A DNA stretch of 64,000 nt from Modicisalibacter xianhensis. GTDB taxonomy: Bacteria > Pseudomonadota > Gammaproteobacteria > Pseudomonadales > Halomonadaceae. Shown in pieces: positions 57,167 to 64,000 of the stretch. The notes beneath the pieces are model-generated. The model had not been told where the DNA came from and searched no databases. It saw nothing but the letters and a program-made list of their open reading frames with translations. The translations under genes and the position numbers were made by a program. The stretch spans positions 147,816 through 211,815 of the forward strand of contig NZ_FOPY01000009.1 of the NCBI RefSeq assembly GCF_900113605.1, read 5' to 3'. The first letter of the stretch is position 1. Every line of letters starts with the position of its first letter.

Positions 57167-58684
57167 TCAACCCAAGTGTTCCGGGGGGGGCGGGCTAGGC
57201 AGGCGAGCGCTGGAGTCGGAGGTGCGCTCGGCATAAGGCGTCTGGTATCCCTCTATCCATGCAAGGACGTTAGCGGCATCCAGCGGGCGCGAGATAAGGT
57301 ACCCCTGAGCTTGATCACAGTCGGCCTCGGCAAGCAGCGCGAGATGCTGCTGGGTTTCCACGCCCTCGGCAATGACCTGCAGGCCGAAGTTATGTGCCAG
57401 CATGACACTGGCGCGCACGATCACGGCATCTTCAGGCTGCAAGGGAAGGTCGAGCACGAAAGACTTGTCGATCTTGAGGGCATCGAGGGGGAGATGGCGC
57501 AGCTGTGCCAGCGAGGAATATCCCGTACCGAAGTCATCGATGGCAACGCGAATGCCATGGTCGCGCAGTTCACTCAACAGCCTGGCTGCCAGCCCCGGGT
57601 CGCGCATGACCGCTTGCTCGGTGATCTCTATCATCAAGCTCTGTGGGGCCACACCGTGTGCCTGCAGGTTGCTCAACAGACGCTGGGGCAGTTGGATATC
57701 CTCGAGATCGTCGGCCGTCAGGTTGACCGCTACCGTCTGTGGCTTGCCCTGGCGCTGCCAGTCGTCCAATTGCCAGACCACATGGCTAAGCATCCACTCG
57801 CTGATCAGTGCCATGTGGCCCGATTGTGCCGCCAAAGGCAGGAACTCGTCGGGCTGAAGTATTCCGAAGGCGGGATGTTGCCACTGCAGCAGGGCCTCGA
57901 AACCCTCAAGCGCACCATCGGCGATGCGGATCTTTGGCTGATAAACCAGCTGCAACTGCTGGTCTCGGACGGCCCTGACCAGGTCGCGTAACAGCAGGCG
58001 GTCGCGTTCATGATGCTGATCGTGTCCGCTCTGGTAGGCGTAGTAGCCGTCGTTGGCGTCACGGGCGAGCCCCAGGGCGATGGCCGAGCGCCTCAGCAGG
58101 CGCCGGGGCTCCTGTCCATGTTCGGGGCTTTTCAGGTCGGCCAGGGTCAGTGCCGGCACCAGGGCGGTACCGTCCAGTTCCAAAGGAACGCAAAGGCGAT
58201 CGCGCAACCTGTCGATACCGGCCTCGTAGGACTCCGGCTGGGTGACCAGCATCAGGAATTCATTGCCGCCCAGCCGGTAGAGTCTGCCGCGATGAAAGCC
58301 CAGCGCCAGCAAACGGCGACTCAAGGCGATCAGAAACTGGTCGCCCAGCGCATGGCCCAGCGTCTTGTTGATCTGCTTGACGTTATCGACACTCAGGCGG
58401 ATCAGTGAAAAAGCGACGTTGCACGATACCAGGCGATCGATTTCCTGAAGGGCGCTGCCATGCGTGCCCAGGCCGGTGAGCGGGTCGGTACGACCGGTAT
58501 GCAACGGCGCCTGCCACGACAATAGTCGTCCCTGGAGACGGTTGAGCAGGTTGCGCTGACGCTGCGTGAGCGGTGAGGGAGGGCTGTAGAGCGAAGCTGG
58601 CAGCAGTGACAGCGCCAAGTGACTCGCACCCAGGGCCAAGCCCAGCAGTAACAATCCCAGACCATGTCGAAAGTTGGCTAGCAT
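57167..58684 (-). CDS. Membrane GGDEF-EAL protein
   Basis: 505 residues from the ATG at 58684. One N-terminal membrane helix (about 7-28), a GGDEF domain (about 62-210, site RLGGNEFLML) and an EAL domain (about 235-490; EALLQW, NLTADDL, IEITEQ, IDDFGTGYSS, KIDKSFV, AEGVET). The Asn for Asp change in GGNEF probably abolishes or weakens cyclase activity; the EAL site looks complete. The C-terminus is Pro-rich over a run of eight G on the plus strand. It lies 100 bases from the next EAL gene. Confidence 0.87.
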   Translation of the reverse strand: MLANFRHGLGLLLLGLALGASHLALSLLPASLYSPPSPLTQRQRNLLNRLQGRLLSWQAPLHTGRTDPLTGLGTHGSALQEIDRLVSCNVAFSLIRLSVDNVKQINKTLGHALGDQFLIALSRRLLALGFHRGRLYRLGGNEFLMLVTQPESYEAGIDRLRDRLCVPLELDGTALVPALTLADLKSPEHGQEPRRLLRRSAIALGLARDANDGYYAYQSGHDQHHERDRLLLRDLVRAVRDQQLQLVYQPKIRIADGALEGFEALLQWQHPAFGILQPDEFLPLAAQSGHMALISEWMLSHVVWQLDDWQRQGKPQTVAVNLTADDLEDIQLPQRLLSNLQAHGVAPQSLMIEITEQAVMRDPGLAARLLSELRDHGIRVAIDDFGTGYSSLAQLRHLPLDALKIDKSFVLDLPLQPEDAVIVRASVMLAHNFGLQVIAEGVETQQHLALLAEADCDQAQGYLISRPLDAANVLAWIEGYQTPYAERTSDSSARLPSPPPPEHLG

Positions 58685-58720
58685 CACGATGTCGAGTCAC
58701 TATGCAAGGGTAAAGACCGT

Positions 58721-58765
58721 AAGGCGACACCGATCTTCTCGGAGCCGAGGCTCCTGTGTCGCCTT
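58721..58765. repeat. Nested stem-loop upstream of the GGDEF-EAL gene
   Basis: Arms AAGGCGACAC (58721-58730) and exact complement (58756-58765); inside, GGAGCC (58741-58746) pairs with GGCTCC (58749-58754). On the minus strand it lies between the transglycosylase stop and the GGDEF-EAL start, about 37 bases before the ATG, so it may end one transcript or control the next. Confidence 0.6.
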
Positions 58766-58857
58766 GTTCATGATTGGCACGAACATGGCAATTTGTAAAC
58801 GTTATGTTACTGGCTCTGACCGCGGCCAGGGGAAAAAGTGCCCGACCCGCCTGTCCT

Positions 58858-59442
58858 TCAATCGTAGTGTGGTGTCCACCAATACTCGACCCAGGATTGC
58901 ATGACGCGCTCCGGATACCACGTCTGGCCCAGGCTGCCGTTGTAGCGCGCCAGGGCGCGGGTCAGGTCGCCATTCTCCAAGGCCAGGTAGTGAGCGAGGA
59001 TCGTGCACCCATAGCGCAGATTCAGGCCCGGCTCGAGGAGGTCGTCGGCGGAACGCCCGATGACTTCCTTCCAGAATGGCATGACTTGCATCAGGCCCTG
59101 GGCGCCTGCCGAAGAGATCGCTTGCGCGTCGAAGCCGCTTTCGACCTGAATGACTGCCAGGACGATATCCGGGGCCAGCCCGGCCAATGCCGCCTCTGCC
59201 TGGATCCGGGCGAGCAAGGCGCTACGCTGCTCTGGCTGGGGAATGAAACGCGCCAGACTGGCATGCCGGCGGGCAAACCAGGTCCGGGGCGGCGATTCGG
59301 GCGGGGTGTCGAAAGGGAGTGCCGCAGTGGCATTGCCCAGTGTGGCGAGCAATGTCGGGGACAGTTTCTCGGGCACCTGGGCAGCAGCCCTGGCCAGCGT
59401 GGCTGGCGAAAGGAAAAGAAACGCTGCCATGAGCAAGCCCAT
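58858..59442 (-). CDS. Small SLT-type lytic transglycosylase
   Basis: 194 residues from the ATG at 59442: signal peptide (MGLLMAAFLFLSPATLARAA), a linker, and an SLT/lysozyme-like domain with catalytic Glu101 in VIQVESGFDAQAISSAGAQGLMQVMP and later ALARYNGS. Cleaves peptidoglycan in the periplasm. The frame is open back to 59496 inside proS, but that gives no better signal. Fourteen bases after proS, so likely co-transcribed. Confidence 0.85.
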   Translation of the reverse strand: MGLLMAAFLFLSPATLARAAAQVPEKLSPTLLATLGNATAALPFDTPPESPPRTWFARRHASLARFIPQPEQRSALLARIQAEAALAGLAPDIVLAVIQVESGFDAQAISSAGAQGLMQVMPFWKEVIGRSADDLLEPGLNLRYGCTILAHYLALENGDLTRALARYNGSLGQTWYPERVMQSWVEYWWTPHYD

Positions 59443-59455
59443 GGCAGCGTGGCGA

Positions 59456-61177
59456 TTACTTCTGTAGCCGTTCACGCAGGAAGGCAGCGACATCATCGGC
59501 CGGAATCATGGTGTTGGCCTCGTCGCGGCGTCCCTTGTACTCGAGTTCGCCATTGTCCAGGCCGCGATCGCCAATGACGATGCGGTGGGGTATGCCGATC
59601 AACTCCTGATCGGCGAACTTGACACCGGGGCGCGTGTCGCGGTCGTCGAGCAGGACGTCGAATCCCTGCGCGGTGAGGTCGGCATAGAGTCGCTCGGCAG
59701 TCTCCCGGACACGCTCGGACTTGTGCGCATTCATCGGCACCAGGACGACCTCGAAGGGAGCGATGGCATTGGGCCAGATGATCCCGCTGGCATCATTGTT
59801 CTGCTCGATGGCGGCCGCAACGATGCGCGTTACGCCGATGCCGTAGCAGCCCATCCACAGGGTGGCGGCCTTGCCATTCTCGTCGAGCACGGTGGCGTTC
59901 ATGGCTTGGGAGTACTTCCTGCCGAGCTGGAAGATGTGACCGACTTCGATGCCGCGCTTGATGGACAGGGTGCCCTTGCCATCGGGGGAGGGATCGCCCT
60001 CGACCACGTTGCGTAGGTCGGCCACCTTGGGCAGGGCGACGTCGCGTTCCCAATTGATGCCGAAGTAGTGCTTGCCGTCGATGTTGGCGCCGGCTCCGAA
60101 GTCGCTCATCAGCGCCACGCTGCGGTCGATGACGATCGGCATGTCCAGGTTGACCGGGCCCAGCGACCCGGGGCCGGCGCCCACGATCTCGCGGATCTCC
60201 GCTTCGTTGGCCATGGTCAGCGGCGCCTTGACCTCGGGCAGGTTCTCGGCCTTGATCTCGTTGAGTTCATGATCGCCCCGCACCAGCAGGGCAATCAGGC
60301 CACCCGCTTCGGCATGCACCATGAGCGTCTTGATAGTCTTCTCGATGGCCAGGCCATGCTGCTCGACCAGCGTGGCGATGGTCTTGGCATTCGGCGTATC
60401 GACCAGGCGCAGCTCCTCGGTGGGCGCAGAGCGCTCCAGGGAGGTGCCTTGCGGGGCCGGAAGCGCCTCGGCCTTTTCGATATTGGCGGCGTAGTCGGAG
60501 TCGCTGGAGAATACGATATCGTCCTCGCCGGAATCGGCAAGCACATGGAACTCGTGGGAGCCGGTGCCGCCGATGGCGCCGTTGTCGGCCAGCACGGGAC
60601 GGAAGTCCAGTCCCAGGCGAGTGAAGATGCGCACGTAGGCGTCATACATCGTCTGGTAGCCTGCCTTCAGCGAGTCTTCATCGACATGGAAGGAGTAGGC
60701 ATCCTTCATGATGAACTCACGGGAGCGCATTACCCCGAAACGCGGGCGAATCTCGTCGCGAAACTTGGTCTGGATCTGGTAGAAATTGCTGGGCAGTTGC
60801 TTGTAGCTCGCGATCTCGCGACGCACCAGGTCGGTGATGACCTCTTCGTGGGTCGGGCCGAAGCAGTAGTCGCGCTGGTGGCGGTCGACGATGCGCAGCA
60901 GTTCGGGACCGTACTGCTCCCAGCGTCCCGATTCCTGCCACAGCTCCGCCGGCTGGACGGCCGGCATCAGGATTTCCTGGGCGCCGGCACGGTCCATCTC
61001 CTCACGCACGATGCGCTCGACCTTACGCAGCGTACGCAAGCCGATCGGCAGCCAGCTGTATAAGCCCGAGGTCAGTCGGCGAATCATGCCGGCCCGCAGC
61101 ATCAGCTGATGGCTGATGACTTCGGCATCGGCAGGCGTTTCCTTGAGGGTGGCGATCATCAATTGACTGGCGCGCAT
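59456..61177 (-). CDS. proS: Prolyl-tRNA synthetase
   Basis: 573 residues, class II synthetase of bacterial type. Starts [30 protein letters not shown], like E. coli ProS. Motif 2 [26 protein letters not shown], an editing insertion (about 220-400) and the C-terminal anticodon domain with [28 protein letters not shown]. In-frame codons upstream to 61249 are not part of the family. Confidence 0.97.
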   Translation of the reverse strand: MRASQLMIATLKETPADAEVISHQLMLRAGMIRRLTSGLYSWLPIGLRTLRKVERIVREEMDRAGAQEILMPAVQPAELWQESGRWEQYGPELLRIVDRHQRDYCFGPTHEEVITDLVRREIASYKQLPSNFYQIQTKFRDEIRPRFGVMRSREFIMKDAYSFHVDEDSLKAGYQTMYDAYVRIFTRLGLDFRPVLADNGAIGGTGSHEFHVLADSGEDDIVFSSDSDYAANIEKAEALPAPQGTSLERSAPTEELRLVDTPNAKTIATLVEQHGLAIEKTIKTLMVHAEAGGLIALLVRGDHELNEIKAENLPEVKAPLTMANEAEIREIVGAGPGSLGPVNLDMPIVIDRSVALMSDFGAGANIDGKHYFGINWERDVALPKVADLRNVVEGDPSPDGKGTLSIKRGIEVGHIFQLGRKYSQAMNATVLDENGKAATLWMGCYGIGVTRIVAAAIEQNNDASGIIWPNAIAPFEVVLVPMNAHKSERVRETAERLYADLTAQGFDVLLDDRDTRPGVKFADQELIGIPHRIVIGDRGLDNGELEYKGRRDEANTMIPADDVAAFLRERLQK

Positions 61178-61259
61178 GTGTCCGGCGATTCCTTCGTAAG
61201 GGGTAAACGTGCTTGGGTGCATTGTACGGCCAAGCATGAGCGGCGGCAAAAGCCATGCG

Positions 61260-62156
61260 TCACTTCAGGGACAGGCGTTTCACCGTTCGCTCGAGACGTT
61301 CGTGCTGTAGCGACCAATCGCCATGGTTGTTGACCTGGCCGGAGTGGCGCAACTCGCCGATTGCTTCCAGGTCGAGGCGCGCAAACTGCCAGCCGGGCGT
61401 GCTGTCGGAAGCCAGGGCAAGCACTCCGTTCGGGGGAAAGCCATGGTCGCAGGGGGTATACACGGCTGCCCGGCCGATGTTGATGTCCACGGCCGGGGAC
61501 CAGAGTGCCTCGCCGACCGTGGGCGAGTGGATAACGGCCACCTGCTGCTCGATGGCGCGTGCCTGGGCGCACCAGCGCATACGATGGTAGCCGGCATCGG
61601 TGTCAGTGCAACTGGGCACCAGTAGAATCTCAGCGCCGGCTTCCACCAGGGCACGGGCAAGCAGCGGGAATTCGCTGTCGTAGCAGATCAGCACTCCGAG
61701 CCGACCGGCCGGGGTGTCGAACAGCTTGAGATCCTGACCGGGGCTGATGCCCCAGGGACCGCTTTCGAAGCGGGTCATGATCTGCTTGTCCTGATAGTCG
61801 GCGCCTGTCGGCGTGAACAGCCAGGCACGGTTGACGTAGCTGCTGTCAGCGAGCTGCCAGGGCATGGACGGGGCGAGCAGCGTCACGCCATGGCGCTGTG
61901 CCAGTCGCTGCCAGATGGCCGTCACGTCGTCGCGCATGGGTTGCAGGGCACCGAGTTGGGCGTGCAGGTCGTCACGTACGGCATCCGGCAACAGCGAGGC
62001 CAGTTCCATGCTGCCGTATTCCGGCAGCACCAGGAGTTGCGAGCCATGGTTGACGGCATCCTGGACCCAGCGAGTGGCCTTCGACTCGAATTCAGCGAAA
62101 CTGGCGAAGGTGTCGATCGGGTACTGTGCGGTGGCGACTTCGAGTGTGCGGGCCAT
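61260..62156 (-). CDS. Nitrilase-superfamily carbon-nitrogen hydrolase
   Basis: 298 residues with the catalytic triad Glu46 (LPEYG), Lys124 ([11 protein letters not shown]) and Cys158 (LICYDSEFP). It cleaves an amide or related C-N bond; the substrate is unknown. The ATG overlaps the stop of the upstream GNAT gene by one base (TGATG). In Bacillus YhcX and many bacteria a GNAT domain and this kind of hydrolase are fused in one protein, so the pair is probably a split form. Confidence 0.88.
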   Translation of the reverse strand: MARTLEVATAQYPIDTFASFAEFESKATRWVQDAVNHGSQLLVLPEYGSMELASLLPDAVRDDLHAQLGALQPMRDDVTAIWQRLAQRHGVTLLAPSMPWQLADSSYVNRAWLFTPTGADYQDKQIMTRFESGPWGISPGQDLKLFDTPAGRLGVLICYDSEFPLLARALVEAGAEILLVPSCTDTDAGYHRMRWCAQARAIEQQVAVIHSPTVGEALWSPAVDINIGRAAVYTPCDHGFPPNGVLALASDSTPGWQFARLDLEAIGELRHSGQVNNHGDWSLQHERLERTVKRLSLK

Positions 62157-62755
62157 CAGGCGCGTCCCTCGCCGCGTGCCTTGAGCCAGAAGGTCATGGG
62201 CTTTTCGCTCTCGTGACTGTCGCCCAGGTCCTTCCAGGCAAAGTGCGTGGTCAGTTCCGGGTGCCGCTCGTAGCCCTGTTGCTTCCAGAAGCCATCTAGA
62301 GGCTGGTAGCTAGCGGGGCGGGCAGGGTGGTCAGCTTCGCGCTGGACGGCGCAGAAGGCAACCAGGTCATAGCCGGCCTGGGTGGCATGCCGCTCGCGCT
62401 CGGCCATGAATGCCTTGCCGATGCCCTGGCCCCGGTACTCGAGTAGCAGGACCGATTCGCCATAATAGAAAATACGCGCGACATCGTAACCATGCGCTTC
62501 GAAGGGTGCACGAAATTCGTCGCATTCGTCACGCAGTGGCATGCCGGTGGCTGCGCCGACTAGTGTCTCGCCATCGAACGCCAGCACGAACAGGCTATCG
62601 GGACACTCGGCATAGCGACGCAGGTAATCCGCCTCGTAGGCAGGATCGCCATCGTAGAGATAGGGAAAATCCCGAAACACACGAATACGCAGCTCGGCCA
62701 GCGCATCGAGATGCCCTGCGATGGCGTTTCCCTGCAAGCTTGTGATATCGACCAT
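62156..62755 (-). CDS. GNAT-family N-acetyltransferase
   Basis: 199 residues from the ATG at 62755. GNAT fold with ELRIRVFRDFPYLYDGD, the beta-bulge region SLFVLAFDGETLVGAATGMPL and the acetyl-CoA loop LLEYRGQGIGKAFMAERERHA. Coupled to the nitrilase-type hydrolase. The open frame upstream (to 62866) has no family resemblance. Substrate unknown; acting with the hydrolase on one metabolite is an inference. Confidence 0.85.
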   Translation of the reverse strand: MVDITSLQGNAIAGHLDALAELRIRVFRDFPYLYDGDPAYEADYLRRYAECPDSLFVLAFDGETLVGAATGMPLRDECDEFRAPFEAHGYDVARIFYYGESVLLLEYRGQGIGKAFMAERERHATQAGYDLVAFCAVQREADHPARPASYQPLDGFWKQQGYERHPELTTHFAWKDLGDSHESEKPMTFWLKARGEGRA

Positions 62756-62792
62756 GAGCCCCTCGATGCATGTGATCAAAAAGCGCGGCAAA

Positions 62793-62813
62793 CCTCGTAC
62801 TTTTAGTGCGAGG
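62793..62813. repeat. Hairpin near the left side of the TnpB element
   Basis: CCTCG-T-AC (62793-62800) pairs with GT-G-CGAGG (62806-62813) around a TTTTA loop, eight pairs including one G-T. It lies between the GNAT start and tnpB; it may belong to the element's left end or to the GNAT leader. Confidence 0.45.
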
Positions 62814-62823
62814 AGGATAGCGC

Positions 62824-62841
62824 GAACCGCGTCAGCGGTTC
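62824..62841. repeat. Perfect hairpin, candidate subterminal palindrome of the IS
   Basis: GAACCGC (62824-62830), loop GTCA, GCGGTTC (62835-62841). IS200/IS605 elements carry short subterminal hairpins at their ends rather than inverted terminal repeats; this one is 40 bases before tnpB. Confidence 0.5.
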
Positions 62842-62859
62842 TTGTTTGATGCGTTGGAT

Positions 62860-62876
62860 ATAGCACGTTATGCTAT
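62860..62876. repeat. Palindrome just before the tnpB start
   Basis: ATAGCA (62860-62865), five-base loop, TGCTAT (62871-62876), five bases before the ATG, so it could hide the ribosome site or be a protein-binding palindrome. No clear Shine-Dalgarno is visible. Confidence 0.45.
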
Positions 62877-62881
62877 GAAAC

Positions 62882-64000
62882 ATGATTACTGTACAGCGTG
62901 CCTACAAATACCGTTTCTACCCGACACCCGAGCAAGCCGAACAGCTTGCCCGGACGTTCGGGTGTGCGAGGTACGTTTACAACCATTTCCTGAAAGTGCG
63001 CACAGAGGCCTGGTACGAGACGCAGAAACGCGTCGGATACAACGACACCGCGAAGCAGCTTACCGCATTGAAAAAGCAGCCGGAAACGCTGTGGCTTCAG
63101 GAGGTGTCGAATGTCTGCCTTCAGCAATCGCTACGGAACCTGGATACCGCATTCAAGAACTTCTTTCAGGGTCGAGCCAAGTATCCGACCTTCAAGAAAA
63201 AGCATGCCCGTCAATCGGTTCGCTACACGACCAGCGGTTTTTCGTACCGCGACGGGCAGATCAAGCTGGCCAAGCACAAGGAACCGCTGACGATCCGCTG
63301 GAGCCGGCGTTTCACCGGCACCCCCTCCAGTGTCACGGTGAGCAAGGACAGCGCGGAACGCTACCACGTCTCCATTCTTGTCGAGGAAGACATGGCGGCA
63401 TTGCCGTTCAGCAAGCAAGAGACGGGTATCGACCTGGGGCTGACTCATGCGGTCATCACCAGCGGCGGGAAGAAGGTCAACAGCCACCACTACTTCAAGC
63501 AGTCCGAGAAGACGCTGGCCCGCGCTCAGCGCCACCTTTCCCGCAAGCAGAAGGGCAGCGCCAATCGCGCCAAGGCCAAACTGAAAGTGGCGCGCATTCA
63601 TGCCAGGATCGCTGACCAGCGTCTGGATTTTGCTCACAAGCTGACCACGCAGCTCATTCACGAAAACCAAGTCGTCGCTGCGGAAAGTCTGCAAGTGAAG
63701 AACCTGCTCAAGAACCGCTCACTGGCGAAAGCCATCAGCAACGTGGGTTGGCATCAGATCACGACGATGCTGGCGTACAAGGCGCAGTGGTACGGGCGTT
63801 CTTTTGTCCAGATCGACAAGTTCTACCCTTCGAGCAAGCGTTGCCACGCCTGTGGTCACCTTGCCGACGCCATGCCGCTATCAGTCCGTCAATGGGACTG
63901 CCCCGCCTGCGGCACCCGTCACGACCGCGACGTGAACGCGGCGAAGAACATTCTCAAGGCAGGCAAGGCGATTCTCGCCGGCGCTGACAAGCTGCGAGAG
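62882..64000 (+). CDS. tnpB: TnpB-type RNA-guided endonuclease, IS200/IS605 superfamily (3' end outside window)
   Basis: 373 residues, open to the right edge and without a stop. N-terminal helix-turn-helix start (AYKYRFYPTPEQAEQLARTF), then a RuvC-like nuclease with Asp184 (GIDLGLTHA), Glu268 (VVAAESL) and Asp350 (HDRDVNAAKNIL), and a zinc ribbon CHAC (321-324) ... CPAC (340-343). All catalytic residues are intact, so it may be active. No tnpA is present on the left side. In this family the guide RNA overlaps the 3' end of the gene, which is beyond the window. Confidence 0.93.
   Translation, partial: MITVQRAYKYRFYPTPEQAEQLARTFGCARYVYNHFLKVRTEAWYETQKRVGYNDTAKQLTALKKQPETLWLQEVSNVCLQQSLRNLDTAFKNFFQGRAKYPTFKKKHARQSVRYTTSGFSYRDGQIKLAKHKEPLTIRWSRRFTGTPSSVTVSKDSAERYHVSILVEEDMAALPFSKQETGIDLGLTHAVITSGGKKVNSHHYFKQSEKTLARAQRHLSRKQKGSANRAKAKLKVARIHARIADQRLDFAHKLTTQLIHENQVVAAESLQVKNLLKNRSLAKAISNVGWHQITTMLAYKAQWYGRSFVQIDKFYPSSKRCHACGHLADAMPLSVRQWDCPACGTRHDRDVNAAKNILKAGKAILAGADKLRE

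Larger units (their letters stand above)
62756..64000 (+). mobile_element. IS200/IS605-superfamily element, tnpB-only (IS1341-like), partial
   Basis: The element comprises the tnpB gene and the hairpins to its left. The left boundary is not fixed; it must lie between the GNAT start codon and about 62824. The right end is outside the window. The lack of tnpA fits IS1341-type elements, which depend on a TnpA supplied in trans. It abuts the GNAT promoter region. Confidence 0.6.

Noticed and set aside
58721..58765. Possible c-di-GMP riboswitch before the GGDEF-EAL gene.
   Set aside because: The structure is a simple nested hairpin and lacks the two-helix core and conserved bases of the c-di-GMP-I and -II classes.
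62842..63615. A 257-codon plus-strand frame at the right end.
   Set aside because: It overlaps tnpB in another frame; the tnpB frame holds all catalytic motifs and has no stop in the window.
1..64000. CRISPR arrays, prophage genes, tRNA or rRNA genes.
   Set aside because: No spaced direct repeats, phage structural genes, or tRNA T-loop type sequences with fitting stems were seen; absence is by reading only, not by a dedicated search tool.

Overview
The window reads as a GC-rich gammaproteobacterial chromosome. The gene content and order fit the Halomonadaceae (Halomonas-like), with Pseudomonas as the closest well-known comparison: pabC-mltG-tmk-holB-pilZ-tatD; etfD divergent from etfBA; rpoE-rseA-rseB-rseC-mucD followed by lepA-lepB-rnc-era-recO-pdxJ; and a GacS/BarA-type kinase divergent from cysM-rlmD-relA-mazG-ppc. 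The assignment is by gene order and protein resemblance only; no 16S or tRNA gene is present. Coding density is very high, and many neighbours overlap by 1 to 4 bases (ATGA, GTGA or TGATG), so long operons are likely.

Layout. 1-8334 (+): end of pabC, cell-wall and DNA-replication genes (mltG, tmk, holB), a PilZ protein, tatD, a DUF1285 protein, a UvrD-like helicase and a mercaptopyruvate sulfurtransferase. 8335-12203: electron-transfer flavoprotein system (etfD on -, etfBA on +) sharing a 396-base regulatory region with a PsrA-like operator. 12204-17437 (+): a six-gene TonB energy-transducing operon of the Vibrio TonB2/TtpC type (DUF3450, long ExbB-like TtpC, ExbB, ExbD, TonB, TPR protein). 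17438-23289: xthA with a small basic protein (-), rhlB and a DinG-family helicase (+), and a tyrosine-type DAHP synthase (-). 23290-34089 (+): sigma-E and its control genes, mucD, then the lepA-lepB-rnc-era-recO-pdxJ block. 34094-45081: GacS/BarA sensor (-) and the cysM-rlmD-relA-mazG-ppc series (+). 45082-50038 (-): panE, topB and an unknown membrane protein. 50153-54873: a SEC-C/TPR-like protein (+), an AmpG-type permease (-), RfaH, a SlyD-like FKBP and a 41-residue membrane protein preceded by two FNR/ANR-type boxes (+). 54985-62755 (-): two EAL-domain c-di-GMP proteins, a lytic transglycosylase, proS, a nitrilase-family hydrolase and a GNAT acetyltransferase. 62882-end (+): a TnpB-type RNA-guided nuclease gene of the IS200/IS605 superfamily that runs off the window.

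Themes: envelope homeostasis (mltG, sigma-E/MucD, ampG, lytic transglycosylase, LepB), stress and global signalling (RelA, GacS/BarA, PilZ and EAL proteins), respiration and fatty-acid electron flow (ETF system, possible cbb3 accessory subunit), and iron or other TonB-dependent uptake. Most of the window is core genome. The less ordinary parts are the TtpC-type TonB operon, the FNR-box small membrane protein, the unknown 635-residue membrane protein, the SEC-C protein, and the TnpB element at the right edge. I found no CRISPR array, prophage, rRNA or tRNA gene.
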